This document shows, piece by piece, positions 1-6,511 of a stretch of 6,847 nt of DNA. Origin of the DNA: CAZOEL01 sp964578835 (GTDB lineage: Bacteria > Desulfobacterota > Syntrophobacteria > Syntrophobacterales > Syntrophobacteraceae); the NCBI GenBank assembly GCA_964578835.1, contig CAZOEL010000155.1, positions 1-6,847 of the forward strand, written 5' to 3'. Made by a program: the position numbers and the translations under genes. Numbering within the stretch: position 1 is the stretch's first letter; each line of letters begins with the position of its first letter. Under the pieces are notes generated by a model. That model was not told where the DNA came from. It did not search any database and was given only the letters and a program-made list of their open reading frames with translations.

Positions 1-53
1 CAATAGAATCGCATTCCAACAGCATCATGCTGATTTGTGACACAGTAGCACTA
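1..53. repeat. 53-bp inverted repeat, left arm (mobile-element end)
   Basis: This stretch is the exact reverse complement of 5544-5596, 53 of 53 bases; identity stops at base 54. It contains a 13-base palindrome (20-32, CAGCAT C ATGCTG) and the motif TTTGTGACACAGTAG (36-50), which recurs at 6512-6526. The match begins at the first base of the window, so the repeat may continue to the left. I read it as the end of a second copy of the element that starts at 5544, in opposite orientation. The repeat itself is directly seen; the element identity is inferred. Confidence 0.9.
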
Positions 54-152
54 GCTTCTCATGGTGGTTCTTTGTGCGGATGAGGAGGCGCGCTGCTTTG
101 AGGCAATAAAAAATGAGCCGTTCGAGCCCTCCGAGGAAGAGAGCCCCCGGCA

Positions 153-872
153 TCAGCCGCAAAGAGCGTTGCTCCAGTAGGGCTGCGGCCACCACAAGCC
201 GGCTTCTGCGGGGAGATGCTCTTTGTATGAGGGCGGCACGTAGAAGAGGCCTGCGCCGCCCAGCACCATGCAAAGAGCCACGAGCGCAGATGAGATCCGC
301 TCGATCGGGAGCACAAAATCCACCACTCCTGCGGCAAACGCCGCTCTCGGCATATGCCAGCTCCGGCATGCGCCGGGGGCCTGAACAATGATTCTGCCGC
401 CCGCCTGTTTGATCGTTTGCGCTCCTTCCGCCCCGTCCTCCCCCATGCCCGAAAGCACGATTCCTATGGTTCTATCCTTGTAAACGGAAGCCGCCGATTT
501 GAAAAGCAGGTCTGCAGAAGGACGCACAAAGCGTATTTTCGGTCCCTTGGATAGGGAAAGCTTCCCGTCCCTCGCGATTTCGATATGGCAACCGGGAGGG
601 GCTATATAGATGTTTCCTCGCTTCATTCTGAGGCCGTCCTCCGCCCATGACGCCCCGAGCTTGGCGCGCTTCGCCAGGATCTCCACCAGGCTGCTCGGAT
701 AATCCGCTGAAAGATGATGGGCGACGACGACCGGCACGGGAAAGTCGGCAGGCAAGGAAGATGCTATCTCCTTCAGCGCTTCCACTCCGCCTGTCGAAGA
801 AGCGATGACAATCGCATCGAAAGGCGGCGGCAAAAGCGCGGAGGCTGTATAGTTGTTGACTTGCATGGTCAT
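153..872 (-). CDS. cheB: CheB-type protein-glutamate methylesterase, no receiver domain
   Basis: This 239-residue protein consists almost entirely of a CheB catalytic domain (about residues 18-200). CheB enzymes remove methyl groups from glutamyl esters of chemoreceptors, in the cytoplasm. The catalytic triad is readable: Ser26 in ASSTGG, His53 in VAHHL and Asp146 in GMGEDG; the conserved late MPRA-AG-VD--LP block follows at about 174-189. The N-terminal receiver domain that controls classical CheB by phosphorylation is absent, so activity must be controlled otherwise or be constitutive. About 34 residues (206-239, rich in Pro, Trp and Tyr) extend past the point where the family usually ends and may be a non-native tail. 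Two start codons compete: ATG at 872 and ATG at 866. The weak AGG upstream is better spaced for the second. The gene is divergent from the Crp/Fnr gene across 220 bp. Family assignment is firm; its targets are unknown. Confidence 0.92.
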   Translation of the reverse strand: MTMQVNNYTASALLPPPFDAIVIASSTGGVEALKEIASSLPADFPVPVVVAHHLSADYPSSLVEILAKRAKLGASWAEDGLRMKRGNIYIAPPGCHIEIARDGKLSLSKGPKIRFVRPSADLLFKSAASVYKDRTIGIVLSGMGEDGAEGAQTIKQAGGRIIVQAPGACRSWHMPRAAFAAGVVDFVLPIERISSALVALCMVLGGAGLFYVPPSYKEHLPAEAGLWWPQPYWSNALCG

Positions 873-914
873 AGCCTGTAATTTTCGTCAAATGAATGTT
901 AGATTTATATAAGG

Positions 915-928
915 GAACTAAATAGTTC
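915..928. promoter_or_regulatory. Candidate operator: 6-bp inverted repeat
   Basis: The sequence GAACTA-AA-TAGTTC is a perfect inverted repeat with a 2-base spacer, 43 bp upstream of the cheB start and in the middle of the shared control region. It does not resemble the canonical CRP (TGTGA-N6-TCACA) or FNR (TTGAT-N4-ATCAA) sites. A dimeric regulator could bind here, possibly the neighbouring Crp/Fnr protein. This rests on symmetry and position alone. Confidence 0.3.
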
Positions 929-1077
929 GAGCTATGTGGCGTACGGTAACGTACAAATTTAATATAACCTCTACGTCCGAATCCGTACAGAGATGAGCGC
1001 CCTTTTTTCTATTCCAGAATTGGGCGCAATGGCTGGTTTGCCTTCATTCCGAAATAAGATCTTCGCTCAAGCTCCTT

Positions 1078-1083
1078 GAGGAG
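1078..1083 (+). promoter_or_regulatory. Ribosome binding site of the Crp/Fnr gene
   Basis: GAGGAG ends 9 bases before the ATG at 1093 and supports that start. Another ATG at 1085 is out of frame and too close to this site. Confidence 0.8.
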
Positions 1084-1092
1084 AATGGAAAG

Positions 1093-1872
1093 ATGCAATC
1101 ACTCCCCGATGTGATTCATCCGAAGCTCAATCGTCTTCTATCTTCCTTGCCCGACGAGGATTTCGACGCTCTCCTGCCGATGCTCGAGATTGTGCCCATG
1201 GGAGTGAAAGAGTCGGTCTACGAGCTCGAGCAGCCGATCACCCATGTCTATTTCCCATTGAACGGAATTCTCTCGATCCTGTCGATGGCGGGAGCTGCGC
1301 GCATCGAAGTGGGAGAGATCGGGAGCGAGGGCATGGTGGGAATTCCTGTTTTCCTTGGCGCAGCAACTTCTCCGACTCTCTGCTTTTCACAGGTTCCCGG
1401 CTATTCCGCGCGGATGGACGCGGACGCCTTCCGTGAAGAGGTAAAATTACGGCCGGATTTCCATCAGTTGATGCAACGATATACCCTGGCTCTCTTCAAC
1501 CAGATTTCACAACTGGCGGCCTGCAATCGCCATCATGACATGAAGCAACGCCTCGCGCGCTGGCTTCTCATGAGCCACGACCGCGCGGGCGCCGATGAAA
1601 TTCCGCTCACCCAGGAACTGATCGCCCAAATGCTGGGAGTCCGGCGCGCAACGGCAACGGAAGCTGCGCAGGCGCTCCAGCGGGCGGGGTTGATCCAATA
1701 CAGGCGGGGCATGATGACGATTGTGGACCGGCCCGGTCTGCTTGCGGCCTCATGCGAGTGCTACCGCGTCATTGTAGAGGATTTCGAGAGCCTTATTCCG
1801 AATAGTCTGGTAATGGAGGGTATTGAGTCATTGGCGTGGGGGATTGGCTGGGAGAGGAAATGGGAGAGATGA
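1093..1872 (+). CDS. Crp/Fnr family transcriptional regulator
   Basis: This 259-residue protein has the two-part architecture of the family. An N-terminal cyclic-nucleotide-binding-like beta-barrel spans about residues 25-115 and includes GEIGSEGMVGIPVFLG at 74-89. A long dimer helix follows at about 118-158, then a winged helix-turn-helix at about 170-212, with LTQELIAQMLGVRRATATEA as the helix-turn-helix core. It lacks the N-terminal cysteine cluster that holds the iron-sulfur centre in FNR. I also see no clear cAMP-binding signature, so the ligand is unknown. The block with AACNRHHDM, QRLARWLLM and SCECYRV is typical of a large, poorly characterised Crp/Fnr subgroup in Proteobacteria. The good ribosome binding site at 1078-1083 supports the start. 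It is divergent from cheB and lies 583 bp upstream of the CheB-CheR fusion gene on the same strand; either could be a target, which is inference. The last ~25 residues (about 235-259) extend beyond the usual end and are rich in Trp and Glu. Confidence 0.93.
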   Translation: MQSLPDVIHPKLNRLLSSLPDEDFDALLPMLEIVPMGVKESVYELEQPITHVYFPLNGILSILSMAGAARIEVGEIGSEGMVGIPVFLGAATSPTLCFSQVPGYSARMDADAFREEVKLRPDFHQLMQRYTLALFNQISQLAACNRHHDMKQRLARWLLMSHDRAGADEIPLTQELIAQMLGVRRATATEAAQALQRAGLIQYRRGMMTIVDRPGLLAASCECYRVIVEDFESLIPNSLVMEGIESLAWGIGWERKWER

Positions 1873-2154
1873 ACGTGGCGCTCTTTGCAAGAAATGGAGA
1901 AGACGCAAGATACAGAGACCAAAGAGGATTGTGTCGGAAAGTTGCTCATGTGCTATTTTGCTTGTGAATGAGCGTTTTGCCGTCATCTCGTCTCTCCTAA
2001 GCCTGGATTTTCATTAAGAGATATCAATGGTTGCGTTTGTAAAAAGCAGGTAACGGGTAAAACGGGTAAAAGGTGGGCTGATGAAGATCAGAGAAGGAAT
2101 TCCCTGAAACGTTCCATCACTTTCTTCCGGCTTTTGCGCGTCATCGCCCTTCGA
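1873..2154. other. Non-coding stretch after the Crp/Fnr gene; 9-bp tandem repeat
   Basis: No reading frame here looks like a protein, and I see no clear intrinsic terminator behind the regulator gene. The only ordered feature is a perfect tandem pair of the 9-mer AACGGGTAA at 2052-2060 and 2061-2069. Confidence 0.5.
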
Positions 2155-2343
2155 GTCCCAAAGGGGCGCAACACCATAGCCAAGGGCATCGCCCTGGGTG
2201 AAAGAGTATCCCAATAGGGCCGAAGCCCTGAAAGGGCGAAATATCTAGAGAGTGGTTGTCCCGCCCCTTCAGGGCTTAGAGGATATCGGGGGCTCTCTAC
2301 CCGGGGCGTTGCCCCGGGCTATGATGTTGCGCCCCTTTGGGGC
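2155..2343. repeat. Nested palindromic repeat element upstream of the fusion gene
   Basis: The outer arms, 2155-2181 and 2317-2343, are inverted copies of each other over 27 bp with two mismatches. Inside them is a second inverted pair, 2223-2238 and 2262-2277 (15/16, AAGCCCTGAAAGGGCG-type). The outer arm also matches 6752-6778 (27/27 for the 2155 arm in inverted orientation), so it is a dispersed repeat. It could be a non-autonomous mobile element or a REP/BIME-like unit. In RNA it would form a long stem that could affect the downstream gene. I found no convincing target duplication. Confidence 0.75.
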
Positions 2344-2345
2344 TT

Positions 2346-2400
2346 CGCACTCGCCGCTTTGCTTTTTTTTGCACGCACTCGCCGCCTTGCTTTTTTTGCA
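2346..2400 (+). repeat. Tandem duplication with T-runs (28 + 27 bp)
   Basis: Two head-to-tail copies, 2346-2373 and 2374-2400, share the pattern CGCACTCGCCG-YTTGC followed by 7-8 T and GCA. They differ by one substitution and by one T in the run. The pair ends 55 bp before the start of the fusion gene. T-runs of this kind slip easily during replication, so the copy number or run length may vary between strains. Confidence 0.8.
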
Positions 2401-2443
2401 AATGCGCCCGAGATATTGATCACAGTTCTCCTCTCGCGCATCC

Positions 2444-2447
2444 GGAG
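2444..2447 (+). promoter_or_regulatory. Ribosome binding site of the CheB-CheR-PAS gene
   Basis: GGAG lies 8 bases before the ATG at 2456 and fixes that start. The CheB core begins about 20 residues later, as expected for the family. Confidence 0.75.
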
Positions 2448-2455
2448 TATTCTTT

Positions 2456-5380
2456 ATGCCCAAGTCGAAAAAAGATTCAACAGAATCTCAAAAGAAAGTC
2501 GAGGAATCGGCCGCACACCCGGTTGTAGCCATCGGAGCCTCCGCCGGAGGTTTGGAGGCTCTCGAGGGTTTGTTTCAGAAAATGCCCGCCAAACCGGAAA
2601 CGAGCTTTGTGGTCATCCAGCACCTCTCCCCGGGTAGCAAGAGCATGCTTGGCGATATTTTGAGCAAGCACACGCCCATGAAAATATTCGAGATACAAGA
2701 AGGCATGCAGGCTGAGGCCAATTGCATCTACCTCAATCCGCCCGGCAAGGACGTCAGCATCATCCAGTCGGTATTTCATCTCGAGGATTCGGCTGCCTCC
2801 AACCGCATTCGACTTCCCATTGATCATTTCTTCCGCTCCCTCGCTCAGGATCGGCGCGAGAAAGCCATCTGCATCATCCTCTCGGGCACCGGGAGCGACG
2901 GCGTCCTCGGGCTCAAGGCCATCAAGGAGCTCGGGGGCATGGCCATGGCGCAGGAAGTGGAGCAGGCCAAATATCCGGGCATGCCTGCCAGCGCTATTGC
3001 AACCGGTCTCATGGATTATATTCTACCGGTCGAGCAGATGCCCGAAGAGCTCATGGGCTACTTGAAGCATCCCTACCTCATGGGCGTGAAGCGAGTCGAA
3101 GAAAAAGAGAAGCAATTTAGCGGCTATGTCCAAAAGATCCTGGCGCTCGTTCGCTCGTCGACGGGAAACGACTTTTCCGGCTACAAGCCCAAAACCATCC
3201 GCCGACGCATAGAGAGGCGCATGGCTCTCCACAAGATCGAGCTCATTTCCGACTATTACCGTTTTCTCCACGGCAACCGGGATGAGGTGAAGCTCCTCTT
3301 CCAGGAGCTCCTCATCGGGGTTACTCAGTTTTTTAGAGATCCCCCCGCTTTTGAGCTCCTGGCTGAGAAAATCATTCCCGCCATGATCGAAGAAAAGAAG
3401 GGCGAATCTCCCGTGCGCATTTGGGTTCCCGGCTGTTCGACGGGAGAAGAAGCTCTATCGGTCGCCATGATCTTTGTCGAGACGATGGAAAAAATGGGGG
3501 TGCGTCTCGAAATGCAGATCTTCGCGACCGATCTCGATTCGGATTCCATTGCGCGGGCGAGGAGAGGCGAATACCCGGAGGCGATCGCCTCGGATATTTC
3601 CGATGACCGCCTCAAGCGCTTCTTCACCAAAAAAGACGGCGTGTACAGGGTGAGAACCGAGATTCGGGAAATGATAGTCTATGCCGTTCAGAACCTGGTG
3701 AGCGACCATCCCTTCTCAAAGCTCGACCTCATCAGCTGTAGAAACGTCCTGATTTACATGGACGCCACACTGCAGAAAAATATCATCCCTCTCTTTCATT
3801 TCACGCTCAACCCGAACGGCTTTTTATTCCTTGGCTCGTCGGAGTCCATAGGCAGTTTTTCAAGCCTCTTCACCGTGCTCGACTCCAAATGGAAAATTTT
3901 CAAGGTGAAGAAAGATTCGGCCCGCGTAAGGGCCTCCCAGATTCCCATTCTGGATGTTTCAACCGAGGGAGACTTTGAAAAGATAAAGGAGAAGGTGGGA
4001 AGGGAGAGCGCTCAGGAAGCCGTCGACAGGCTCATTGTGACGCAGTATGCGCCCGCAACCATTCTGATCAACGAAAAAGGCGAAGCCCTTTTCCTTCGGG
4101 GACCGGTGAATCGATACATCGAACTGCCGACGGGGGAGATAACCATGAAGCTCCTCCAGATATTGCGCCCCGGCCTGGCCCACAAGCTCCCAGCCGCACT
4201 GCACAAGGCGATTTCGGAAAATGTGACCGTCACCATCACGCGTCTGCCCGTGAAGCAGAACGACCATCTTAGAACCGTCGATGTCACTGTCCGTCCCCTT
4301 TGGGAATCGGGCTCCGCTTCGAGCCTTTTTGTCGTGGTGTTCGAGGAAGTGCTTCCGCCGGAGCTCATTCGACGGAAGAAAAAGAAGCTTGCCGAAGGCG
4401 AGGAGGCGCATCCCCGGATACTCGAGCTCGAGAGCGAGCTTCAAAACACCAGGGAGAATCTGCAGACAACAATCGAAGAGCTCGAGACCGCCAACGAGGA
4501 GCTCAAGTCTTCCAATGAAGAGCTGCAAAGCACCAACGAGGAGATACAAAGCACCAACGAAGAGCTCGTGACCGCACGGGAGGAGCTGCAATCGACGAAT
4601 GAAGAGCTCGTGACCGTGAATGCCGAGCTTCAGAACAACGTCGACGAGCTCACGAAGGTGAACGACGACATGAGGAACCTTTTCGCCAGCACGGAAATCG
4701 GGACGATCTTTCTCGACAGCCACCTTCGGATCAAGCAGTTCACTCCGGCCATGAAAAGGCTCTTCAACCTCATTCCGTCCGACATTGGCAGGTCTCTTGG
4801 GGATATCACCTCGAAGATCGCCGCTGAAAGCTTCCTGGAAAACGCCGAGTCGGTGCTCGAAACTCTCCAGACCTACGAAAAGGAGGTGCAGACCAAAGAT
4901 GGGAAGTGGTTCTCGATGCGGATACTTCCTTATAGGACAAAAGAGAACCAGATTGACGGAGTCGTGGTTACCTTTCTTGATATAAGCGAGCTAAAGCGGC
5001 TTCAGCTGGAGATGAGAAAGGTCGGCATTCGCGGCGACCTCATCGTGAACATGATCAAAGAGCTCCTTCTCATCCTCAATGCCCGGTTCGAGGTCGTCTG
5101 GGCGAACCGGCCCTTCTACGACTTTTTTGGGACAACTGCTGAAGAGACAGTGGGAAAATCGATCGACAATCTTGGGGCTGTTAAATGGGACGTAAAGGAG
5201 TTGAGGCCGCGCATGGAAAGGATCATGCGCGATAATGGCGCGATCGAAGATTTGGAGATAGAGCTGCAGTCCCCCTCTATCGGTCACAAGAAAATGCTCC
5301 TCAACGCCGCAAGAGTAGAGCTGAACTGTGGCGAACCGGATCTCTTGCTCCTGATTATGAGCGACTGTGCGAGGGGTTGA
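2456..5380 (+). CDS. CheB-CheR-PAS fusion signalling protein, no histidine kinase
   Basis: This 974-residue cytoplasmic protein, without signal peptide or membrane segments, joins several modules. Residues 20-205 form a CheB methylesterase domain with its triad: Ser29 (GASAGG), His56 (IQHLSPG) and Asp148 (SGTGSDG). Residues 220-275 are the CheR N-terminal helices and 280-485 the CheR methyltransferase: the SAM loop GCSTGEEALS is at 327-336, ATDLDSDSI at 357-365, and SCRNVLIYMD at 427-436. A first PAS-like segment spans about 520-635. A coiled coil follows at 645-740 with eight near-identical heptads (677-732). PAS modules follow at about 735-848 and 858-968. CheR adds and CheB removes methyl groups on receptor glutamates, so one chain carries both opposing activities; no receiver domain controls the esterase. 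Many relatives continue after the last PAS into a histidine kinase. This one stops at ...SDCARG, with a mobile element right behind the stop codon. Domain order is firm; substrates are unknown. Confidence 0.95.
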   Translation: MPKSKKDSTESQKKVEESAAHPVVAIGASAGGLEALEGLFQKMPAKPETSFVVIQHLSPGSKSMLGDILSKHTPMKIFEIQEGMQAEANCIYLNPPGKDVSIIQSVFHLEDSAASNRIRLPIDHFFRSLAQDRREKAICIILSGTGSDGVLGLKAIKELGGMAMAQEVEQAKYPGMPASAIATGLMDYILPVEQMPEELMGYLKHPYLMGVKRVEEKEKQFSGYVQKILALVRSSTGNDFSGYKPKTIRRRIERRMALHKIELISDYYRFLHGNRDEVKLLFQELLIGVTQFFRDPPAFELLAEKIIPAMIEEKKGESPVRIWVPGCSTGEEALSVAMIFVETMEKMGVRLEMQIFATDLDSDSIARARRGEYPEAIASDISDDRLKRFFTKKDGVYRVRTEIREMIVYAVQNLVSDHPFSKLDLISCRNVLIYMDATLQKNIIPLFHFTLNPNGFLFLGSSESIGSFSSLFTVLDSKWKIFKVKKDSARVRASQIPILDVSTEGDFEKIKEKVGRESAQEAVDRLIVTQYAPATILINEKGEALFLRGPVNRYIELPTGEITMKLLQILRPGLAHKLPAALHKAISENVTVTITRLPVKQNDHLRTVDVTVRPLWESGSASSLFVVVFEEVLPPELIRRKKKKLAEGEEAHPRILELESELQNTRENLQTTIEELETANEELKSSNEELQSTNEEIQSTNEELVTAREELQSTNEELVTVNAELQNNVDELTKVNDDMRNLFASTEIGTIFLDSHLRIKQFTPAMKRLFNLIPSDIGRSLGDITSKIAAESFLENAESVLETLQTYEKEVQTKDGKWFSMRILPYRTKENQIDGVVVTFLDISELKRLQLEMRKVGIRGDLIVNMIKELLLILNARFEVVWANRPFYDFFGTTAEETVGKSIDNLGAVKWDVKELRPRMERIMRDNGAIEDLEIELQSPSIGHKKMLLNAARVELNCGEPDLLLLIMSDCARG
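4484..4651 (+). repeat. Eight coiled-coil heptads encoded by 21-bp units
   Basis: Residues 677-732 of the fusion protein are eight consecutive heptads of the pattern x-S/T-x-N-E-E-L (ETANEEL, KSSNEEL, QSTNEEI, QSTNEEL, VTAREEL, QSTNEEL, VTVNAEL, QNNVDEL). The DNA repeats with a 21-bp period but with varied codons. The segment would form a rigid helix linking the CheB-CheR half to the PAS modules. Such NEEL heptads are a known trait of CheB-CheR-PAS proteins, so this is normal for the family. Confidence 0.9.
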
Positions 5381-5384
5381 ATAA
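5376..5384. repeat. 9-bp target-site duplication, left copy
   Basis: GTTGAATAA is repeated exactly at 5530-5538, and the two copies directly abut the ends of the inverted repeat at 5385-5529. This copy contains the TGA stop codon (5378-5380) of the fusion gene. Confidence 0.85.
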
Positions 5385-5529
5385 CAGCAGTTCTCATTTT
5401 GCGCCTGATAGTTGCATAACGTAGGGTGGGTGCAGCTTTATCGCGCCCGCCATTTGGCGCATGGAGCCGGTTTTTGGTGGGCGGAAAAATACTCTGCCCA
5501 CCCCACGCCGGCCAAAATGAGAACTGCTG
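5385..5529. mobile_element. 145-bp miniature inverted-repeat element (MITE-like)
   Basis: The ends are a perfect 17-bp inverted repeat (5385-5401 and 5513-5529), flanked on both sides by the same 9 bases, the hallmark of transposition. Inside is a second, imperfect inverted pair (GTAGGGTGGG-type at about 5420-5435, CCCACCCCACG at 5497-5507). It encodes nothing and would need a transposase supplied elsewhere. Taking out the element and one 9-mer leaves the fusion gene followed by GTTGAATAAGG, so the insertion kept the stop codon and did not change the protein. The hairpin might also slow transcription, although no T-run follows it. The family is not identified. Confidence 0.85.
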
Positions 5530-5538
5530 GTTGAATAA
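5530..5538. repeat. 9-bp target-site duplication, right copy
   Basis: This is an exact copy of 5376-5384 (GTTGAATAA), adjoining the right end of the 145-bp element. Confidence 0.85.
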
Positions 5539-5543
5539 GGCGT

Positions 5544-5596
5544 TAGTGCTACTGTGTCACAAATCAGCATGATGCTGTTGGAATGCGATTCTATTG
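5544..5596. repeat. 53-bp inverted repeat, right arm
   Basis: This is the perfect reverse complement of 1-53. Its outer 20 bases (5544-5563) also pair, 18 of 20, with 6512-6531, so this arm is probably the left end of the element spanning 5544-6531. Confidence 0.9.
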
Positions 5597-5611
5597 AGAG
5601 CACAGCTCATC

Positions 5612-6500
5612 TCGTCATTCCGGCAATCTTTTGAGCCGGAATCCAGCCCGGCGCTCTCCCATGTGGCTGGATTCCGGCTTAAATGGTCATGATAGAAGAA
5701 TTAATTCTATCACCCCCGGGGATGAAAATGTGGTCAAAGAGTTATACTCAATATTACAGGACAGTATCGGGAGATGGTCGCAGTGTTTTTGGTGGTTAGA
5801 CCCCGAGCTTAAATGGACCAGGGCTTGTCCGGCACGTACCCCCGAGTGTTCCATCCCATTTGGGATAGGACGTATGGTAAAAGGACCTGCTGGCCTTTGA
5901 AGTTTTTGAGGTGATGCAAGGAAATCCGGGAAGCCTTCCCGAAATGTCCCGTATCCACAGAAGAAGGGAGGTGCGCCACACTGAGCAAAGAGATAGCCAA
6001 ATTGCATCACAAACTCCTCTACGGCATAACTGACGGCGTCTCACTCCCAGATTTGACAATGGGAGTATCCGATCACTATGCGGATCTTCAGTTCCGCATG
6101 ATTAGGTGATCCAATAACATGACCGGACTCGCTTCTTTGACATTTGAGGATCGACATTGTTTAAACCTCTTGAATCGAGTTCCAGGTCGTTGCGACCAAA
6201 CGGTCGTATCTGGATGCAAAGAGAGCATCCACTAATTCATCACACTTGCCGCAGTACTGCCAGGAGGATCAATCTGAACAATACCGGACAATCGATGGCT
6301 TCAGGACTTGGAATGTACGGGGGCTCCATTATTCCTGGAGATTTGAGAGATCCGGATTTCTTACATATCCCATGCATATTGGGCGCTTTCCTTTTTCGAA
6401 AGTGAACGGGGAGTCCTATACCTATAGCCCCTCTACCCGTCATGTATTTTCATGGTAAAACCTGCCGGAATGACGAAGAGGCGTCATGCCGGAATGACGA
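5612..6500. repeat. GTCATTCCGG-type dispersed repeats, three copies
   Basis: The 14-mer TGCCGGAATGACGA occurs at 6463-6476 and 6487-6500, and inverted at 5612-5625. The inner hairpin 5634-5646/5667-5679 uses the related GCCGGAATCCAG core. Such 'GTCATTCC' repeats are widespread in Proteobacteria and lie in intergenic DNA. Here they bracket the low-information interior of the 5544-6531 segment. Confidence 0.75.
5690..6109 (+). pseudogene. Possible remnant of an unidentified gene, frames broken
   Basis: One open frame reads GDENVVKELYSIL, then WWLDPELKW and IGRMVKGPAGL, and stops near 5900. In another frame an open stretch from 5915 to 6109 includes KEIREAFPKCPVSTEEGRC and LSKEIAKLHHKLLYGITDG before a TGA. 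Both have a protein-like composition, and together they look like one gene split by frameshifts. I do not recognise a family and no start site is supported. It may instead be chance open frame. Confidence 0.25.
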
Positions 6501-6511
6501 GTCGCGCCGCT

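Larger units (their letters stand above)
873..1092. promoter_or_regulatory. Divergent control region between cheB and the Crp/Fnr gene
   Basis: These 220 bp separate the two divergent start codons and must hold the promoters of both genes unless transcription enters from outside. The region is AT-rich compared with its flanks. It contains a perfect short inverted repeat (915-928), an imperfect palindrome GTACGGTAACGTAC (941-954), and GCGCCC/GGGCGC arms at 997-1002 and 1022-1027 with a T-run just inside the left arm. TATATAA-like and TATAAC-like segments lie at about 905-912 and 963-968, but I could not pair either with a well-spaced -35 box, so no promoter is called. Confidence 0.55.

Noticed and set aside
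54..152. Possible terminator behind cheB (T-run at about 109-115 read on the minus strand)
   Set aside because: The GGCTC segments before the T-run are direct, not inverted, so no convincing stem forms.
25..369. Minus-strand open frame of 114 codons overlapping the end of cheB
   Set aside because: It overlaps the tail of the well-supported cheB gene in another frame, runs into the 53-bp repeat, and has no family features.
1029..1042. Sigma-54-like motif TGGCTGGTTTGCC before the Crp/Fnr gene
   Set aside because: The distance between the TGG and TTGC parts is too short for a -24/-12 promoter.
2409..2424. CRP-like site CGAGA-TATTGA-TCACA upstream of the fusion gene
   Set aside because: It matches 8 of the 10 half-site bases, but such sites arise by chance. 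The encoded regulator is not a canonical CRP, so I do not call it.
4484..4651. 21-bp periodic repeats considered as a CRISPR or minisatellite
   Set aside because: They are in-frame heptad codons inside the fusion gene with varied synonymous usage, with no spacers.
3959..4723. A 254-codon open frame on the minus strand
   Set aside because: It lies fully inside the fusion gene, opposite the repetitive coiled-coil region. Its Leu/Gly/His-rich composition is what the complement of Glu-Glu-Leu heptads gives.
5394..5603. Minus-strand open frame of 69 codons
   Set aside because: It runs across the 145-bp element, one target duplication and the 53-bp repeat, so it is a mosaic of repeats rather than a gene.
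5687..6059. Several overlapping minus-strand open frames
   Set aside because: They overlap one another in different frames, have no supported start sites, and show no recognisable motif.
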